64,000 bases of DNA from Actinoplanes sp. N902-109 (GTDB lineage Bacteria > Actinomycetota > Actinomycetes > Mycobacteriales > Micromonosporaceae), in assembly GCF_000389965.1 (NCBI RefSeq), contig NC_021191.1, forward strand, positions 8,433,501 through 8,497,500, read 5' to 3'. The position numbers and the translations under genes were made by a program. Each line of letters starts with the position of its first letter. The stretch's first letter is position 1. Of the stretch, positions 7,600 to 15,494 are shown piece by piece. The notes below the pieces were generated by a model. That model worked only from the letters and a program-made list of their open reading frames with translations, was not told where the DNA came from and did not search any database.

Positions 7600-8391
7600 T
7601 CAGAAGTCGCCGCCGCCGAAATCACCGCCACCGAAATCGCCGCCGCCGAAATCGCCGCCACCCCAGTCGTTGCCGCCGAAGTCGCCGGCCTGATTGACGT
7701 CGCCGCCGTTGAAGTCGCCGACGTCGTTGCCGCCGAAGTCCTGGGCGGCGTCCTGGAAGCCGTCCTGGTAGCCGTCGCCGTAGCCCATGTCCCCGAAGCC
7801 CGGCGAGAACAGGGCGTCGAAGACCAGCATGCCGCCGAGCACGCCGGCGCCCGCACCCAGCGCCGTCTTCCACACCGGGGTGGAATACCAGCCGGCCGGC
7901 ACCGGGCGGCCCTGCACCCGGCCGCCGGGGTAGTAGTAAGGCGTTTCCGCGCCGGGCATCGGGCCCGCCTTGTAGGCATGGCCTTGGACCGTGACCTCGC
8001 GTTCCTTGGTGAGCTGGCCGGCGCCCTGGGAGCCGTTGAGCGGGGGCAGTTCCGGGCCCGGGTCGAGGCCCATGGCCGTGCGGGCCGCTCGTACGTAGGC
8101 GAGGCCTTCCAGGGCTGACTCGCGGGCGAGTTCGTACTGCCGCAGCGTCTTGGCCTGCTGGAGCTGGCCACCGGCGGCGTTGTAGCGCTCGCTGGCGTCG
8201 GACAGCGCCTGCCGGGCTGCCGGGTCGTCGGCGTGCAGGTTGAGGACCTGGCCGCCGAGCCGTTCGTACCAGCGCTGGGCCTCGGCGCGGGCGTCGTCCA
8301 GGCGCTGCTGCTCACGGTTGGCGCTGCCGCGGCGGCCCATGACCACCACGACCACGAGCACGATGACTATCAGCAGCAGGAACACCGTCAT
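7600..8391 (-). CDS. Membrane-anchored protein with GGGDF-repeat tail
   Basis: 263 residues. An N-terminal transmembrane helix (residues 2-18, almost all Val/Leu/Ile) is followed by a helical segment (about 25-110) rich in Ala/Glu/Gln that could form a coiled coil. A proline/tyrosine region, a second hydrophobic stretch (ALGAGAGVLGGMLVFDALF) and a Gly/Asp/Asn/Phe tail follow. The tail ends in four consecutive GGGDF/GGDF units. The start at 8391 is supported by TACCGT 7 nt upstream. It is divergent from rmuC. Similar Gly-Asp-Phe tails occur on actinobacterial membrane proteins of unknown role; I cannot assign a function. Confidence 0.7.
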   Translation of the reverse strand: MTVFLLLIVIVLVVVVVMGRRGSANREQQRLDDARAEAQRWYERLGGQVLNLHADDPAARQALSDASERYNAAGGQLQQAKTLRQYELARESALEGLAYVRAARTAMGLDPGPELPPLNGSQGAGQLTKEREVTVQGHAYKAGPMPGAETPYYYPGGRVQGRPVPAGWYSTPVWKTALGAGAGVLGGMLVFDALFSPGFGDMGYGDGYQDGFQDAAQDFGGNDVGDFNGGDVNQAGDFGGNDWGGGDFGGGDFGGGDFGGGDF

Positions 8392-8445
8392 GTATCCGAC
8401 GGTACCCGCGTCGGGAAAGTCGTACCCCTCTGGCAAGCTCGCGGA

Positions 8446-9579
8446 GTGACGTTCTCGACGCTGGCTGTGGTGTTCATCTGCTTGGCCGTGGGGGCGGCGC
8501 TGGGGTGGCTGGCCGCCAGGCTGCGAGCCGCCGCGGACATTGCCCGGCTTGAGGCGACCGTGCAGGCCGGGCGGGACGGCGAGCAGCGCATGGAGCAGTC
8601 GCTGCGGGCGCTGTCGTACGAGGCCACGGCCCAGTCGCAGGAGGCCGTGGCGCGCGCTGTCGCCCCGCTTCACCAGGCACTTCGCGACTATGAGCAGCGG
8701 GTTTCCGAGCTGGAACGCGATCGCGTGGACGCCTACGCCGAGCTTCGCGAGCAGGTCCGGGCGATGGGGCTGGTGTCGGGCGAGTTGCGTACGGAGACCA
8801 AGCAGCTGGTCGCCGCCCTGCGCGCCCCCCAGGTCCGGGGCCGGTGGGGCGAGCACCAGCTGCGGCGGATCGTCGAGGCGGCCGGGCTGCTCGAACACTG
8901 TGACTTTGCTGAGCAGGTGACCGCGGTCAACGACCGGCAGGGGGTGCGGCCCGACATGGTGGTGCGGCTGCACGGTGGCCGCTCGGTGGTGGTGGACGCC
9001 AAGGCGCCGTTCGACGCCTATCTGTCGGCCATGGAGGCCCGGGACGAGCGCACCCGCGACGGCCACCTGGATCAGCATGCCCGGGTGCTGCGGGGCCACG
9101 TCGACGCGCTGGCCGCGAAGACATACTGGACCGCGTTCGATCAGAGCCCGGATTTCGTGGTGCTGTTCGTGCCGGCCGACCCGTTCCTGGACGCCGCGTT
9201 GCAGCGGGATCCGAGCCTGATGGAGCATGCGTTCGCCCGCAACGTGGTGCTGGCGACCCCGGCGACGCTGGTGGCGCTGCTGCGTACGGTGGCCTATTCG
9301 TGGCGGCAGGAGGCGCTGGCCCGCAACGCGCTGGCGGTGCACGGGCTGGCCCGCGAGCTGTACGGCCGGCTGGCCACCCTCGGCGACCACGTCAGCAAGC
9401 TCGGTGCCTCGCTCAGCGGCGCGGTGACGGCCTACAACCGGGCGGTGGGCTCGCTGGAGTCACGGGTGCTGGTCAGCGCGCGCAAGCTGGCCGAGATGGG
9501 GGTCTCGGACGACGAGCTGCCGGTGCCGGCCCAGGTCGAGATCACTCCACGCCAGCCACAAGCGCCGGAGTTGTTCTAG
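8446..9579 (+). CDS. rmuC: DNA recombination protein RmuC homologue
   Basis: 377 residues from GTG 8446. An N-terminal transmembrane helix (FSTLAVVFICLAVGAALGWL) leads to a coiled-coil region (residues 30-110) and then the RmuC domain with RGRWGEHQLRRIVEAAGL, VVVDAKAPFDAYL and DFVVLFVPADPFLDAALQ. The VDAK segment resembles PD-(D/E)XK nuclease folds. RmuC proteins limit inverted-repeat recombination. Upstream in-frame starts to 8233 would overlap the divergent neighbour, so I prefer 8446. The 3' end overlaps the convergent rhomboid gene by 38 bp. Confidence 0.88.
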   Translation: MTFSTLAVVFICLAVGAALGWLAARLRAAADIARLEATVQAGRDGEQRMEQSLRALSYEATAQSQEAVARAVAPLHQALRDYEQRVSELERDRVDAYAELREQVRAMGLVSGELRTETKQLVAALRAPQVRGRWGEHQLRRIVEAAGLLEHCDFAEQVTAVNDRQGVRPDMVVRLHGGRSVVVDAKAPFDAYLSAMEARDERTRDGHLDQHARVLRGHVDALAAKTYWTAFDQSPDFVVLFVPADPFLDAALQRDPSLMEHAFARNVVLATPATLVALLRTVAYSWRQEALARNALAVHGLARELYGRLATLGDHVSKLGASLSGAVTAYNRAVGSLESRVLVSARKLAEMGVSDDELPVPAQVEITPRQPQAPELF

Positions 9580-10186
9580 GCCGCCGGCGGCGGAACGCGA
9601 CCGCCGCGATCATGCCGCCGAGCAGGCCGAAGGCGTGCCCCTGCCAGGAGATGCCGGCGTCGGTGGGCAGGATGTTGTAGATCTGGTACCAGTACAGCAG
9701 CCCGATGAACGCGGCCACGCCGAGGTTCCACCAGCTGCGCTCGACGAAGCCCCGGGTGAACAGCAGGCCGAGATAGCCGAAGACCACGCCGCTGGCGCCG
9801 ATCACCACGCTGTCCGGGTCGCCGGTGATCCACACGCCGAGCCCGCTGACCAGCACGATCACCAGCGTCGACCAGAGGAACCGCCGGGTGCCGCCGGCCA
9901 GCGCGAACGTGCCGACCAGGATCAGCGGCACGCTGTTGCCGTACAGGTGGTCCCAGCTGGCGTGCAGGAACGGGCTGAAGATGACGCCGTCGAGGCCGTC
10001 GATGCGGCGCGGGATGATGCCGCCGGCCAGGTCGAGGGTGCCGGCGCCGAGGCCCCGGTCGATCGCCTCGACGAGGAACAGGAACGGCACCACCGCACAC
10101 ATCGCCACGAAGGCGCGGCCGATCGCGGCGAAGAACGCCTCGGTGCCGAACTTCGCCGGATCGCTGCCCAGACCGGGGTAACTCAT
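9542..10186 (-). CDS. Rhomboid-family intramembrane serine protease
   Basis: 214 residues with about six membrane helices. The catalytic serine is in VIGASGVVFGYLG (GxSG, near residue 132) and the histidine in SWQGHAFGLLGG (near residue 187), both inside helices as expected. Residues LHASWDHLYGN supply the helix-2 His/Asn region that forms the oxyanion site. Rhomboids cleave transmembrane substrates; the target is unknown. The gene is convergent with rmuC and shares its last 38 bp. AACTAT lies 6 nt before the ATG. Confidence 0.92.
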   Translation of the reverse strand: MSYPGLGSDPAKFGTEAFFAAIGRAFVAMCAVVPFLFLVEAIDRGLGAGTLDLAGGIIPRRIDGLDGVIFSPFLHASWDHLYGNSVPLILVGTFALAGGTRRFLWSTLVIVLVSGLGVWITGDPDSVVIGASGVVFGYLGLLFTRGFVERSWWNLGVAAFIGLLYWYQIYNILPTDAGISWQGHAFGLLGGMIAAVAFRRRRPRTTPALVAGVE

Positions 10187-10234
10187 CTACCGATAGTTAC
10201 TGATCCACGCCAGCACTGCCACCGAGAGCACACC

Positions 10235-11020
10235 CTAGTGCGACAGCCGCCTGGTCGCGGCGCGGATGGCGTCCCGAAAAGCGGAGACCTGCGTGTATAC
10301 GCCCGGGTAGCCCCTCCGGGCGCAGCCGAGACCCCAGCTGACGATGCCCACCTGGACCCAGCCGGTGCCGGTGCGTTTGACCAGCGGGCCGCCGGAGTCG
10401 CCCTGGCAGGTGTCGACGCCGGTGCGCCCCGCACAGATCGACTCCTTGGTCACCAGGTCGACACCGACCTTGCGGTAAGCCTTGGCGCAGGTGGTGTCGT
10501 CGATCATCGGCACGGTGGCGTACCGGAGACGCTTTTCCTGGTGTGCGGAGTTCTCGCTGGTCTGGCCCCAGCCCATGATGGTGAGCGTGCCCCGCTCGTC
10601 GGCGGGCCGGCCGAGGGCGAGGGCGAGGGCGGGCAGGTTCAGCGGGCGGTCCAGTTTGATCAGTGCCCAGTCGTCGCCGCTGGTCTCGTCGCGGAAGTCC
10701 GCCGCTCGGACGACCTCGACCGAGCGCGCGGTGAGCGCGCCCTTCGCGGTGAGATCGGTTACCCCGGCGACGACGGTGATGCTGCGGTCCTTGCCGCTGC
10801 CGGTGACGCAGTGGCCGGCGGTGAGGACGACCGCGGGCGCGGTCAGGGCGCCACCGCAGCCCATGGAGAGCCGCACCATCCAGGGGAACTTGTCGGCGCG
10901 GGCGAGGCTGCCGCCCACGACCACCCGACCGCCGGGCTGTGCGGTAGCGGCAGTCTGGCTCCCGGTGAGGACGGACGCGACGACCACAAGCACGAGCAGG
11001 GATGCGACTTTCCGGACCAT
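10235..11020 (-). CDS. Secreted trypsin-like (S1) serine protease
   Basis: 261 residues. A signal peptide (KVASLLVLVVVASVLTGSQTAATA) is followed by the mature N-terminus RVVVGGSLARADKFPWMV. Catalytic His is in LTAGHC, Asp in DDWALIKLD and Ser in CQGDSGGPL, so the triad is intact. Asp six residues before the catalytic Ser (GVDTCQGDSGG) predicts trypsin-like Lys/Arg specificity. At least three disulphide cysteine pairs look possible. The ORF continues upstream, but ATG 11020 directly precedes the signal peptide. It is exported and probably a general extracellular protease. Confidence 0.93.
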   Translation of the reverse strand: MVRKVASLLVLVVVASVLTGSQTAATAQPGGRVVVGGSLARADKFPWMVRLSMGCGGALTAPAVVLTAGHCVTGSGKDRSITVVAGVTDLTAKGALTARSVEVVRAADFRDETSGDDWALIKLDRPLNLPALALALGRPADERGTLTIMGWGQTSENSAHQEKRLRYATVPMIDDTTCAKAYRKVGVDLVTKESICAGRTGVDTCQGDSGGPLVKRTGTGWVQVGIVSWGLGCARRGYPGVYTQVSAFRDAIRAATRRLSH

Positions 11021-11099
11021 GTGGACATCTTGCCCGGCCGACCGAAACAGCGAAGGGGTACGCGCCCAAGCGCGTACCCCTTCTTCGAAAGTTCTCGGC

Positions 11100-11840
11100 T
11101 CAGTACCAGCCGGTGCTCTCCGAGTGCGACCAGGCCCCGCAGGGGCTGTCGTAGCGGCCCTCGATGTAGCCCAGGCCCCACTTGATCTGGGTGGCGGCGT
11201 TGGTCTTCCAGTCCGAGGCGACCGAGGCCATCTTGCTGCCGGGCAGGGCCTGCGGGATGCCGTAGGCGCCGGAGCTGGTGTTGGCAGCCTTGGGGTTCCA
11301 GCCGCTCTCCCTGTTCCACAGCTTGTTGAGGCAGGGGAACTGGTCGATGCCGAAGCCCTCGGCAAGCATCAGCGTGCAGCCGGTCGCCCGGGTTCCGCTG
11401 TACTCCTTGCAGGAGGACGGGATCGGGCCGACGTCCACCGTCGACGAGCCGGAGCCGGAGCTGGACGACGAGGAGGACTCCTTGGCGGCCTTCTCGGCTG
11501 CCGCCTTCTCGTCGGCGGCCTTCTTGTCGATGGCCTTCTTCTCGGCGGTGTGCGCCTTGCCCGCGGCGGCCTGAGCGTCGGCGGCAGCCTTGGCGGCAGC
11601 CACATCCTCCGCCTGCTTCCGGTACGCCCGGTCCGCCGCCTGCTGGCTGTGCCGCTCCTTGAGCACCTGCATCTCGTCGAACGTGGTGTCCGCCTGGACG
11701 ACGAGCTGGGGCTGCGCGACAGGGGCGGACGATGGCTCGACTTCCCGGTCCTTGCCGACGTAGACCCCGGCGATGGTGCCCGCAACGAGCAGTCCGACCG
11801 AGGCCACCCGGATTCCGACCCGGCTCCAGAGCCGATTCAC
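11100..11840 (-). CDS. Lysozyme-fold cell-wall hydrolase (aggregation-promoting factor C-terminal type)
   Basis: 246 residues from GTG 11840: an N-terminal signal-anchor (RVGIRVASVGLLVAGTIAGVYV), an Ala/Lys/Glu-rich coiled-coil region (residues 50-125), a Ser-rich linker, and a C-terminal domain of about 90 residues. That domain holds LWNRESGWNPKAANTSSGAYGIPQ, with the probable catalytic Glu and typical transglycosylase/Rpf-like spacing. It should act on peptidoglycan outside the cell. The frame also opens at 11948, but the stretch before the signal sequence is not signal-like and an AAGGGA Shine-Dalgarno sits before 11840. This leaves a long 5' leader. Confidence 0.82.
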   Translation of the reverse strand: MNRLWSRVGIRVASVGLLVAGTIAGVYVGKDREVEPSSAPVAQPQLVVQADTTFDEMQVLKERHSQQAADRAYRKQAEDVAAAKAAADAQAAAGKAHTAEKKAIDKKAADEKAAAEKAAKESSSSSSSGSGSSTVDVGPIPSSCKEYSGTRATGCTLMLAEGFGIDQFPCLNKLWNRESGWNPKAANTSSGAYGIPQALPGSKMASVASDWKTNAATQIKWGLGYIEGRYDSPCGAWSHSESTGWY

Positions 11841-12067
11841 GAAGAGATTCCCTTCGTAGGGGACAGGACGCGGGGCGCCGGACTTCCGCGCACCGCGAGC
11901 ACCCTCCCGAACCAGCTGACCATCCGAGCGATGCCCGTCAGCCACCATGGCGCACTGTTAAGGCGTTGTGAAACAACGGCGCCAAGCTGTGAAATGAATC
12001 ACGGTATGTTTAACATCAAATCGGGTCCAACCTCACGCTTCGTCATCACTCGTACGGTATAAGCGCT
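11841..12067 (-). promoter_or_regulatory. Long GC-rich 5' leader of the wall hydrolase, possible regulatory RNA
   Basis: About 220 nt separate the chosen start from the phoH-side hairpin. The part near 11850-11935 is GC-rich and structured, and ends ACGAAGGGAATC just before the GTG. In actinobacteria, c-di-AMP (ydaO) riboswitches often precede such wall hydrolases. I cannot match the consensus by eye, so this is only a candidate. Confidence 0.25.
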
Positions 12068-12088
12068 GTCACACTGAGTGTGTGACAC
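12068..12088. other. Stem-loop downstream of phoH
   Basis: TGTCACAC (12068-12075) and GTGTGACA (12081-12088) pair perfectly around the loop TGAGT. It could be a second terminator stem for phoH or an operator for the leftward hydrolase gene. Confidence 0.5.
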
Positions 12089-12100
12089 CCGACATGAAGT

Positions 12101-12133
12101 GAGGCGGGCTCCCGCGCCGGGTGCCCGCCTCAC
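12101..12133 (-). terminator. phoH terminator hairpin
   Basis: TGAGGCGGGC (12101-12110) and GCCCGCCTCA (12124-12133) form a perfect 10-bp stem with a 13-nt loop, 12 nt past the phoH stop. There is no U-tract, as is usual in high-GC actinomycetes. Confidence 0.7.
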
Positions 12134-12145
12134 GGTGACGCCGCG

Positions 12146-13558
12146 TCAGAGCGGGATCTCCTCCAGGAGATCGGTGACCACCTCGGCGATCGGCGAGCGC
12201 TCGGACCTCGTCAGGGTGACATGGGCGAAGATCGGATGCCCCTTCAGCGCCTCGATCACCGCCGTCACACCGTCGTGCCGGCCGACCCGCAGGTTGTCGC
12301 GCTGGGCCACGTCGTGGGTCAGCACCACCCGCGAGCCCTGCCCGATCCGCGACAGCACGGTCAGCAGCACGTTGCGTTCCAGCGACTGCGCCTCGTCCAC
12401 GATCACGAAGGCGTCGTGCAGGCTACGGCCGCGGATGTGGGTCAGCGGCAGGACCTCGAGCATCCCGCGCGCCATGACTTCTTCCACCACGTTGGCGTGC
12501 GCCACGGCCCCGAGCGTGTCGAAGACGGCCTGCGCCCAGGGCGACATCTTCTCCGACTCGCTGCCGGGCAGGTAGCCGAGTTCCTGACCGCCAACCGCGT
12601 ACAGCGGGCGGAACACGATGACCTTCTTGTGCCGCTCGCGCTCCATAGTGGCCTCGAGCCCGGCGCTCAACGCGAGCGCCGACTTGCCGGTGCCCGCCCG
12701 GCCGCCCAGCGACACGATGCCGATCGAGTCGTCCATCAGCAGGTCCAGCGCGATCCGCTGCTCGGCGGAACGGCCGCGCAGCCCGAATGCCTCCCGGTCA
12801 CCGCGCACCAGCTTGACCGTCTTGTCCGGGGTGACCCGGCCGAGCGCCGACCCGCGCGGCGAGTGGATCACCAGGCCGGTGTGGCAGGGCAGGCTGCCGG
12901 CCTCCTCGATCTCCAGCTCGTCGCCCGCGTACAGGCTGCTGACCTGTTCCTCCTCCAGCTTGAGGTCGGCCATTCCGGTCCAGGTCGGGTCGCTGGCCTG
13001 GCCATGCAGGTATTCGTCGGCCGCCAGCCCCACCGCGGCGGCTTTGACCCGCAGCGGCATGTCCTTGCTGACCAGCGTGACGTCCCGGCCCTCAGCGGCC
13101 AGCCCGAGCGCCACGGACAGGATCCGGGTGTCGTTGGCGTCGTTGCGGAACCCGTGCGGGAGCACGCTCTGGTCGGCGTGGTTGAGCTCGACCCGCAGGG
13201 TGCCGCCCTCGTCGTTGCAGAGCACCGGCTGGTCGAGCCGGCCGTGCTTGATCCGCAGCTCGTCGAGCATCCGCAGCGACTGCCGGGCGAACCAGCCCAG
13301 CTCGGGGTGGTTGCGCTTGCCCTCCAGTTCGGAGATCACCACGAGGGGGACGACCACCTCGTGATCGGTGAACCGGCGGAACGCCGCCGGATCGGACAGC
13401 AGGACCGAGGTGTCCAGCACGAAGACCCGGCCGGCTGGGGCGGGCTCCGCGTCGGTGTGCCGATCCCGGGACGCCCGGCGTCCCGACGACGCACGGCTGG
13501 AGACTTTGGCGGCCGGGTCCTTCTGAGTGGTCCCGGCGTCAGTACGGCGAGATGTCAC
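12146..13558 (-). CDS. phoH: PIN-PhoH ATPase/ribonuclease
   Basis: 470 residues. After a basic, flexible leader of about 45 residues comes a PIN domain starting VFVLDTSVLLSDP (metal-binding Asp near residue 49), with a conserved acidic residue in ISELEGK. The PhoH ATPase domain follows, with Walker A GGRAGTGKSAL near residue 295 and Walker B AFVIVDEAQS. PIN-PhoH proteins are RNA-unwinding, RNA-cleaving enzymes of bacterial RNA turnover. I chose GTG 13558 because GGAGCAGG precedes it; the frame extends to 13627. The gene ends at a strong hairpin. Confidence 0.92.
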   Translation of the reverse strand: MTSRRTDAGTTQKDPAAKVSSRASSGRRASRDRHTDAEPAPAGRVFVLDTSVLLSDPAAFRRFTDHEVVVPLVVISELEGKRNHPELGWFARQSLRMLDELRIKHGRLDQPVLCNDEGGTLRVELNHADQSVLPHGFRNDANDTRILSVALGLAAEGRDVTLVSKDMPLRVKAAAVGLAADEYLHGQASDPTWTGMADLKLEEEQVSSLYAGDELEIEEAGSLPCHTGLVIHSPRGSALGRVTPDKTVKLVRGDREAFGLRGRSAEQRIALDLLMDDSIGIVSLGGRAGTGKSALALSAGLEATMERERHKKVIVFRPLYAVGGQELGYLPGSESEKMSPWAQAVFDTLGAVAHANVVEEVMARGMLEVLPLTHIRGRSLHDAFVIVDEAQSLERNVLLTVLSRIGQGSRVVLTHDVAQRDNLRVGRHDGVTAVIEALKGHPIFAHVTLTRSERSPIAEVVTDLLEEIPL

Positions 13559-13802
13559 AGGCCTGCTCCAGCGGGCGTGCACCCGGTACGCCCGCGGTCC
13601 GCCACCTCCGGTGCCCGGCTCTGGCACGGGGTCGGGATGCGGGCCCCGTGGCGCACTTGTCGCAGGTCCGGGCGGCCGGATGGCCCGGGAGAACCCCGTG
13701 CCATACCTAGAACGCTAGCGGTCAACAAGCCCTCGCGGTAGTACCCGACAGTTACGTCGATCAGGGGCGGTCCGAGCGGGATGCATTGTGCGGCCGGACG
13801 GG

Positions 13803-13808
13803 TACGCT
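13803..13808 (+). promoter_or_regulatory. -10 element for leaderless otsB
   Basis: TACGCT ends 7 nt before GTG 13816, so the transcript probably begins at or next to the start codon. The 13559-13802 gap otherwise shows no gene. Confidence 0.55.
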
Positions 13809-13815
13809 GAGACCC

Positions 13816-14628
13816 GTGCCTGAGTCCTCACGCCCCGCGCACCCGCTCAGTGCCGCCGAGGCTTTGCGCTTCACCGCCTCGCGGGCCAAGGAGACAACCT
13901 TCTTCTTCGACTTCGACGGCGTGCTGTCGCCAGTCACCGACGACCCGGAGGCCTCGCAGCCGGTGCCCTCGGTGCTCAGCGCGCTTGAGGAACTAGCCGG
14001 CCTGGTGGCCCGGGTCGCCATCGTGTCGGCCCGCCCGGTGAGCTTCCTGCGTTCGCGCTTCGGAAATCTGGAGCACGTGGACCTCTACGGGCTCTACGGC
14101 CTGGAGGTCTGGCACGACGGCGATGTCGTGACCGAGCCCGCCGCCCTGCCCTGGGTGCCGGCGATGGCCGAGCTCGCCGAGCGGGCCACGACCGAGCTGC
14201 CCGGCTCGATCCTGGTGGAGTACAAGCGGCTCTCGGTGGCCCTGCACTACCGCACGGCGCCGCAGCTGGGCCCGCAGGTCGAGCAGTGGGGACACGAGCA
14301 GGCCGAGCGGCACGGCCTGCGGGTCCAGGGTGGTCGCATGGTGGTCGAGCTCAAGCCGCCGGTCGACCAGGACAAGGGCATGGTGATCAGCGACGCCGTG
14401 CTGCAGTCGAGCTGCGCCTGGTATTTCGGTGACGACATGTCCGACATCAAGGCGTTCGATGCGCTGCGCGCCCGGGAGGCGGTCGATCCCGGCTTCTTCG
14501 GCGTCGCGGTGGCCGTTGCCAACCCGGAGACCGGCGCGGATGTGGCGGACGCGGCCGACCTGAGGCTGGAGTCGCCCGAGGCGGTCGCCCACTTCCTGGC
14601 GGAGGCCCTGCCGATCCTGCGCGGTTGA
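13816..14628 (+). CDS. otsB: Trehalose-6-phosphate phosphatase
   Basis: 270 residues of the HAD superfamily. Motif I is FFFDFDGVLSP near residue 30 (nucleophile Asp and acid/base Asp). A Ser motif (AIVSARP) and the C-terminal GDDMSDIKAFDAL (motif IV) complete the active site. OtsB converts trehalose-6-phosphate to trehalose. No otsA is adjacent; in actinomycetes it is often elsewhere. GTG 13816 is chosen over 13786 because TACGCT lies 7 nt upstream of it. A 7-bp stem hairpin (GCGGGAC/GTCCCGC) begins immediately after the stop. Confidence 0.9.
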   Translation: MPESSRPAHPLSAAEALRFTASRAKETTFFFDFDGVLSPVTDDPEASQPVPSVLSALEELAGLVARVAIVSARPVSFLRSRFGNLEHVDLYGLYGLEVWHDGDVVTEPAALPWVPAMAELAERATTELPGSILVEYKRLSVALHYRTAPQLGPQVEQWGHEQAERHGLRVQGGRMVVELKPPVDQDKGMVISDAVLQSSCAWYFGDDMSDIKAFDALRAREAVDPGFFGVAVAVANPETGADVADAADLRLESPEAVAHFLAEALPILRG

Positions 14629-14645
14629 GCGGGACCCGGTCCCGC
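14629..14645. terminator. otsB terminator hairpin
   Basis: GCGGGAC (14629-14635) and GTCCCGC (14639-14645) form a perfect stem with a CCG loop directly after the otsB stop, in the gap between convergent genes. Confidence 0.6.
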
Positions 14646-14691
14646 AGCGGCTGAACCAGAGCCGGTCCCGTCAACCAGCGGACAGCGGGAA

Positions 14692-15462
14692 CTAGGCGCC
14701 GTAGCGACGCTGGCGCCCCGCGTAGGAGCGCAACGCCCGCAGGAAGTCGGTGCGCCGGAAGTCCGGCCAGTTGGCGTCGTGGAAGTAGAACTCCGAGTGG
14801 GCCGACTGCCACAGCAGGAAGCCGGAGAGCCGCTGCTCGCCGCTGGTGCGGATGACCAGGTCGGGGTCCGGCTGACCGGCGGTGTAGAGGTGCTCGGCGA
14901 TGTGTTCGACGTCGAGGATCTCGGCCAGCTCCTCGAGGGTGCGCCCGGCCGCGGCGTGCTCGTACAGCAGCGAGCGGACCGCGTCGGTGATCTCGCGCCG
15001 GCCGCCGTAGCCGACGGCGAGGTTGACCTCGACGCCGTCGGTGCGGTCGCGGGTCTTCTCCTGGGCCGCCTTGAGTGCGGTGGCCGTCGCGGCGGGAAGC
15101 ACGTCGAGCGCGCCGGCGATCCGCAGCCGCCACGGGTTGCCCTGCTCGGCCAGCTCGGTGGCGAGGTCCTCGATGATGGTGAGCAGCGGGTCCAGCTCGG
15201 CCGCCGGGCGCTGCAGGTTGTCGGTGGCCAGCAGGTAGAGCGTCACGTGCTTGATGCCGGCCTGGTCGCACCAGCCGAGCAGCTCCTTGATCCGCTGGGC
15301 GCCGACCCGGTGGCCGTCGTTGGGGTCGACGAAGCCCATCTCGCGGGCCCAGCGCCGGTTGCCGTCGCACATGACCCCGACATGCTGCGGCACCGGCTTG
15401 CCGGCCAGCTTGCCGACGAGTCGCCGCTCGTACAGGGAGTAGACCAGGGACCGCACACTCAT
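14692..15462 (-). CDS. Cis-prenyltransferase, Rv1086-like short-chain Z-isoprenyl diphosphate synthase
   Basis: 256 residues. VMCDGNRRWAR near residue 30 carries the catalytic Asp and diphosphate-binding residues. The C-terminal block has QPDPDLVIRTSGEQRLSGF and LLWQSAHSEFYF. The N-terminal LYERRL and this block closely match M. tuberculosis Rv1086, a (2Z,6E)-farnesyl diphosphate synthase, more than the long-chain Rv2361c type (from memory of the families). The product would prime polyprenyl phosphate for wall synthesis. A role as general UppS cannot be excluded. TAGGCT lies 8 nt upstream of the ATG, so the mRNA may be leaderless. Confidence 0.88.
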   Translation of the reverse strand: MSVRSLVYSLYERRLVGKLAGKPVPQHVGVMCDGNRRWAREMGFVDPNDGHRVGAQRIKELLGWCDQAGIKHVTLYLLATDNLQRPAAELDPLLTIIEDLATELAEQGNPWRLRIAGALDVLPAATATALKAAQEKTRDRTDGVEVNLAVGYGGRREITDAVRSLLYEHAAAGRTLEELAEILDVEHIAEHLYTAGQPDPDLVIRTSGEQRLSGFLLWQSAHSEFYFHDANWPDFRRTDFLRALRSYAGRQRRYGA

Positions 15463-15494
15463 CGGGGCTTAGCCTAACCACCGCGCCCGTGGAC

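Noticed and set aside
7236..7697. Rightward open frames of about 150 codons over the minisatellite
   Set aside because: Pure Arg/Ala/Gly/Gln low complexity, antisense to the 3' end of the 8391 gene, no Shine-Dalgarno or domain.
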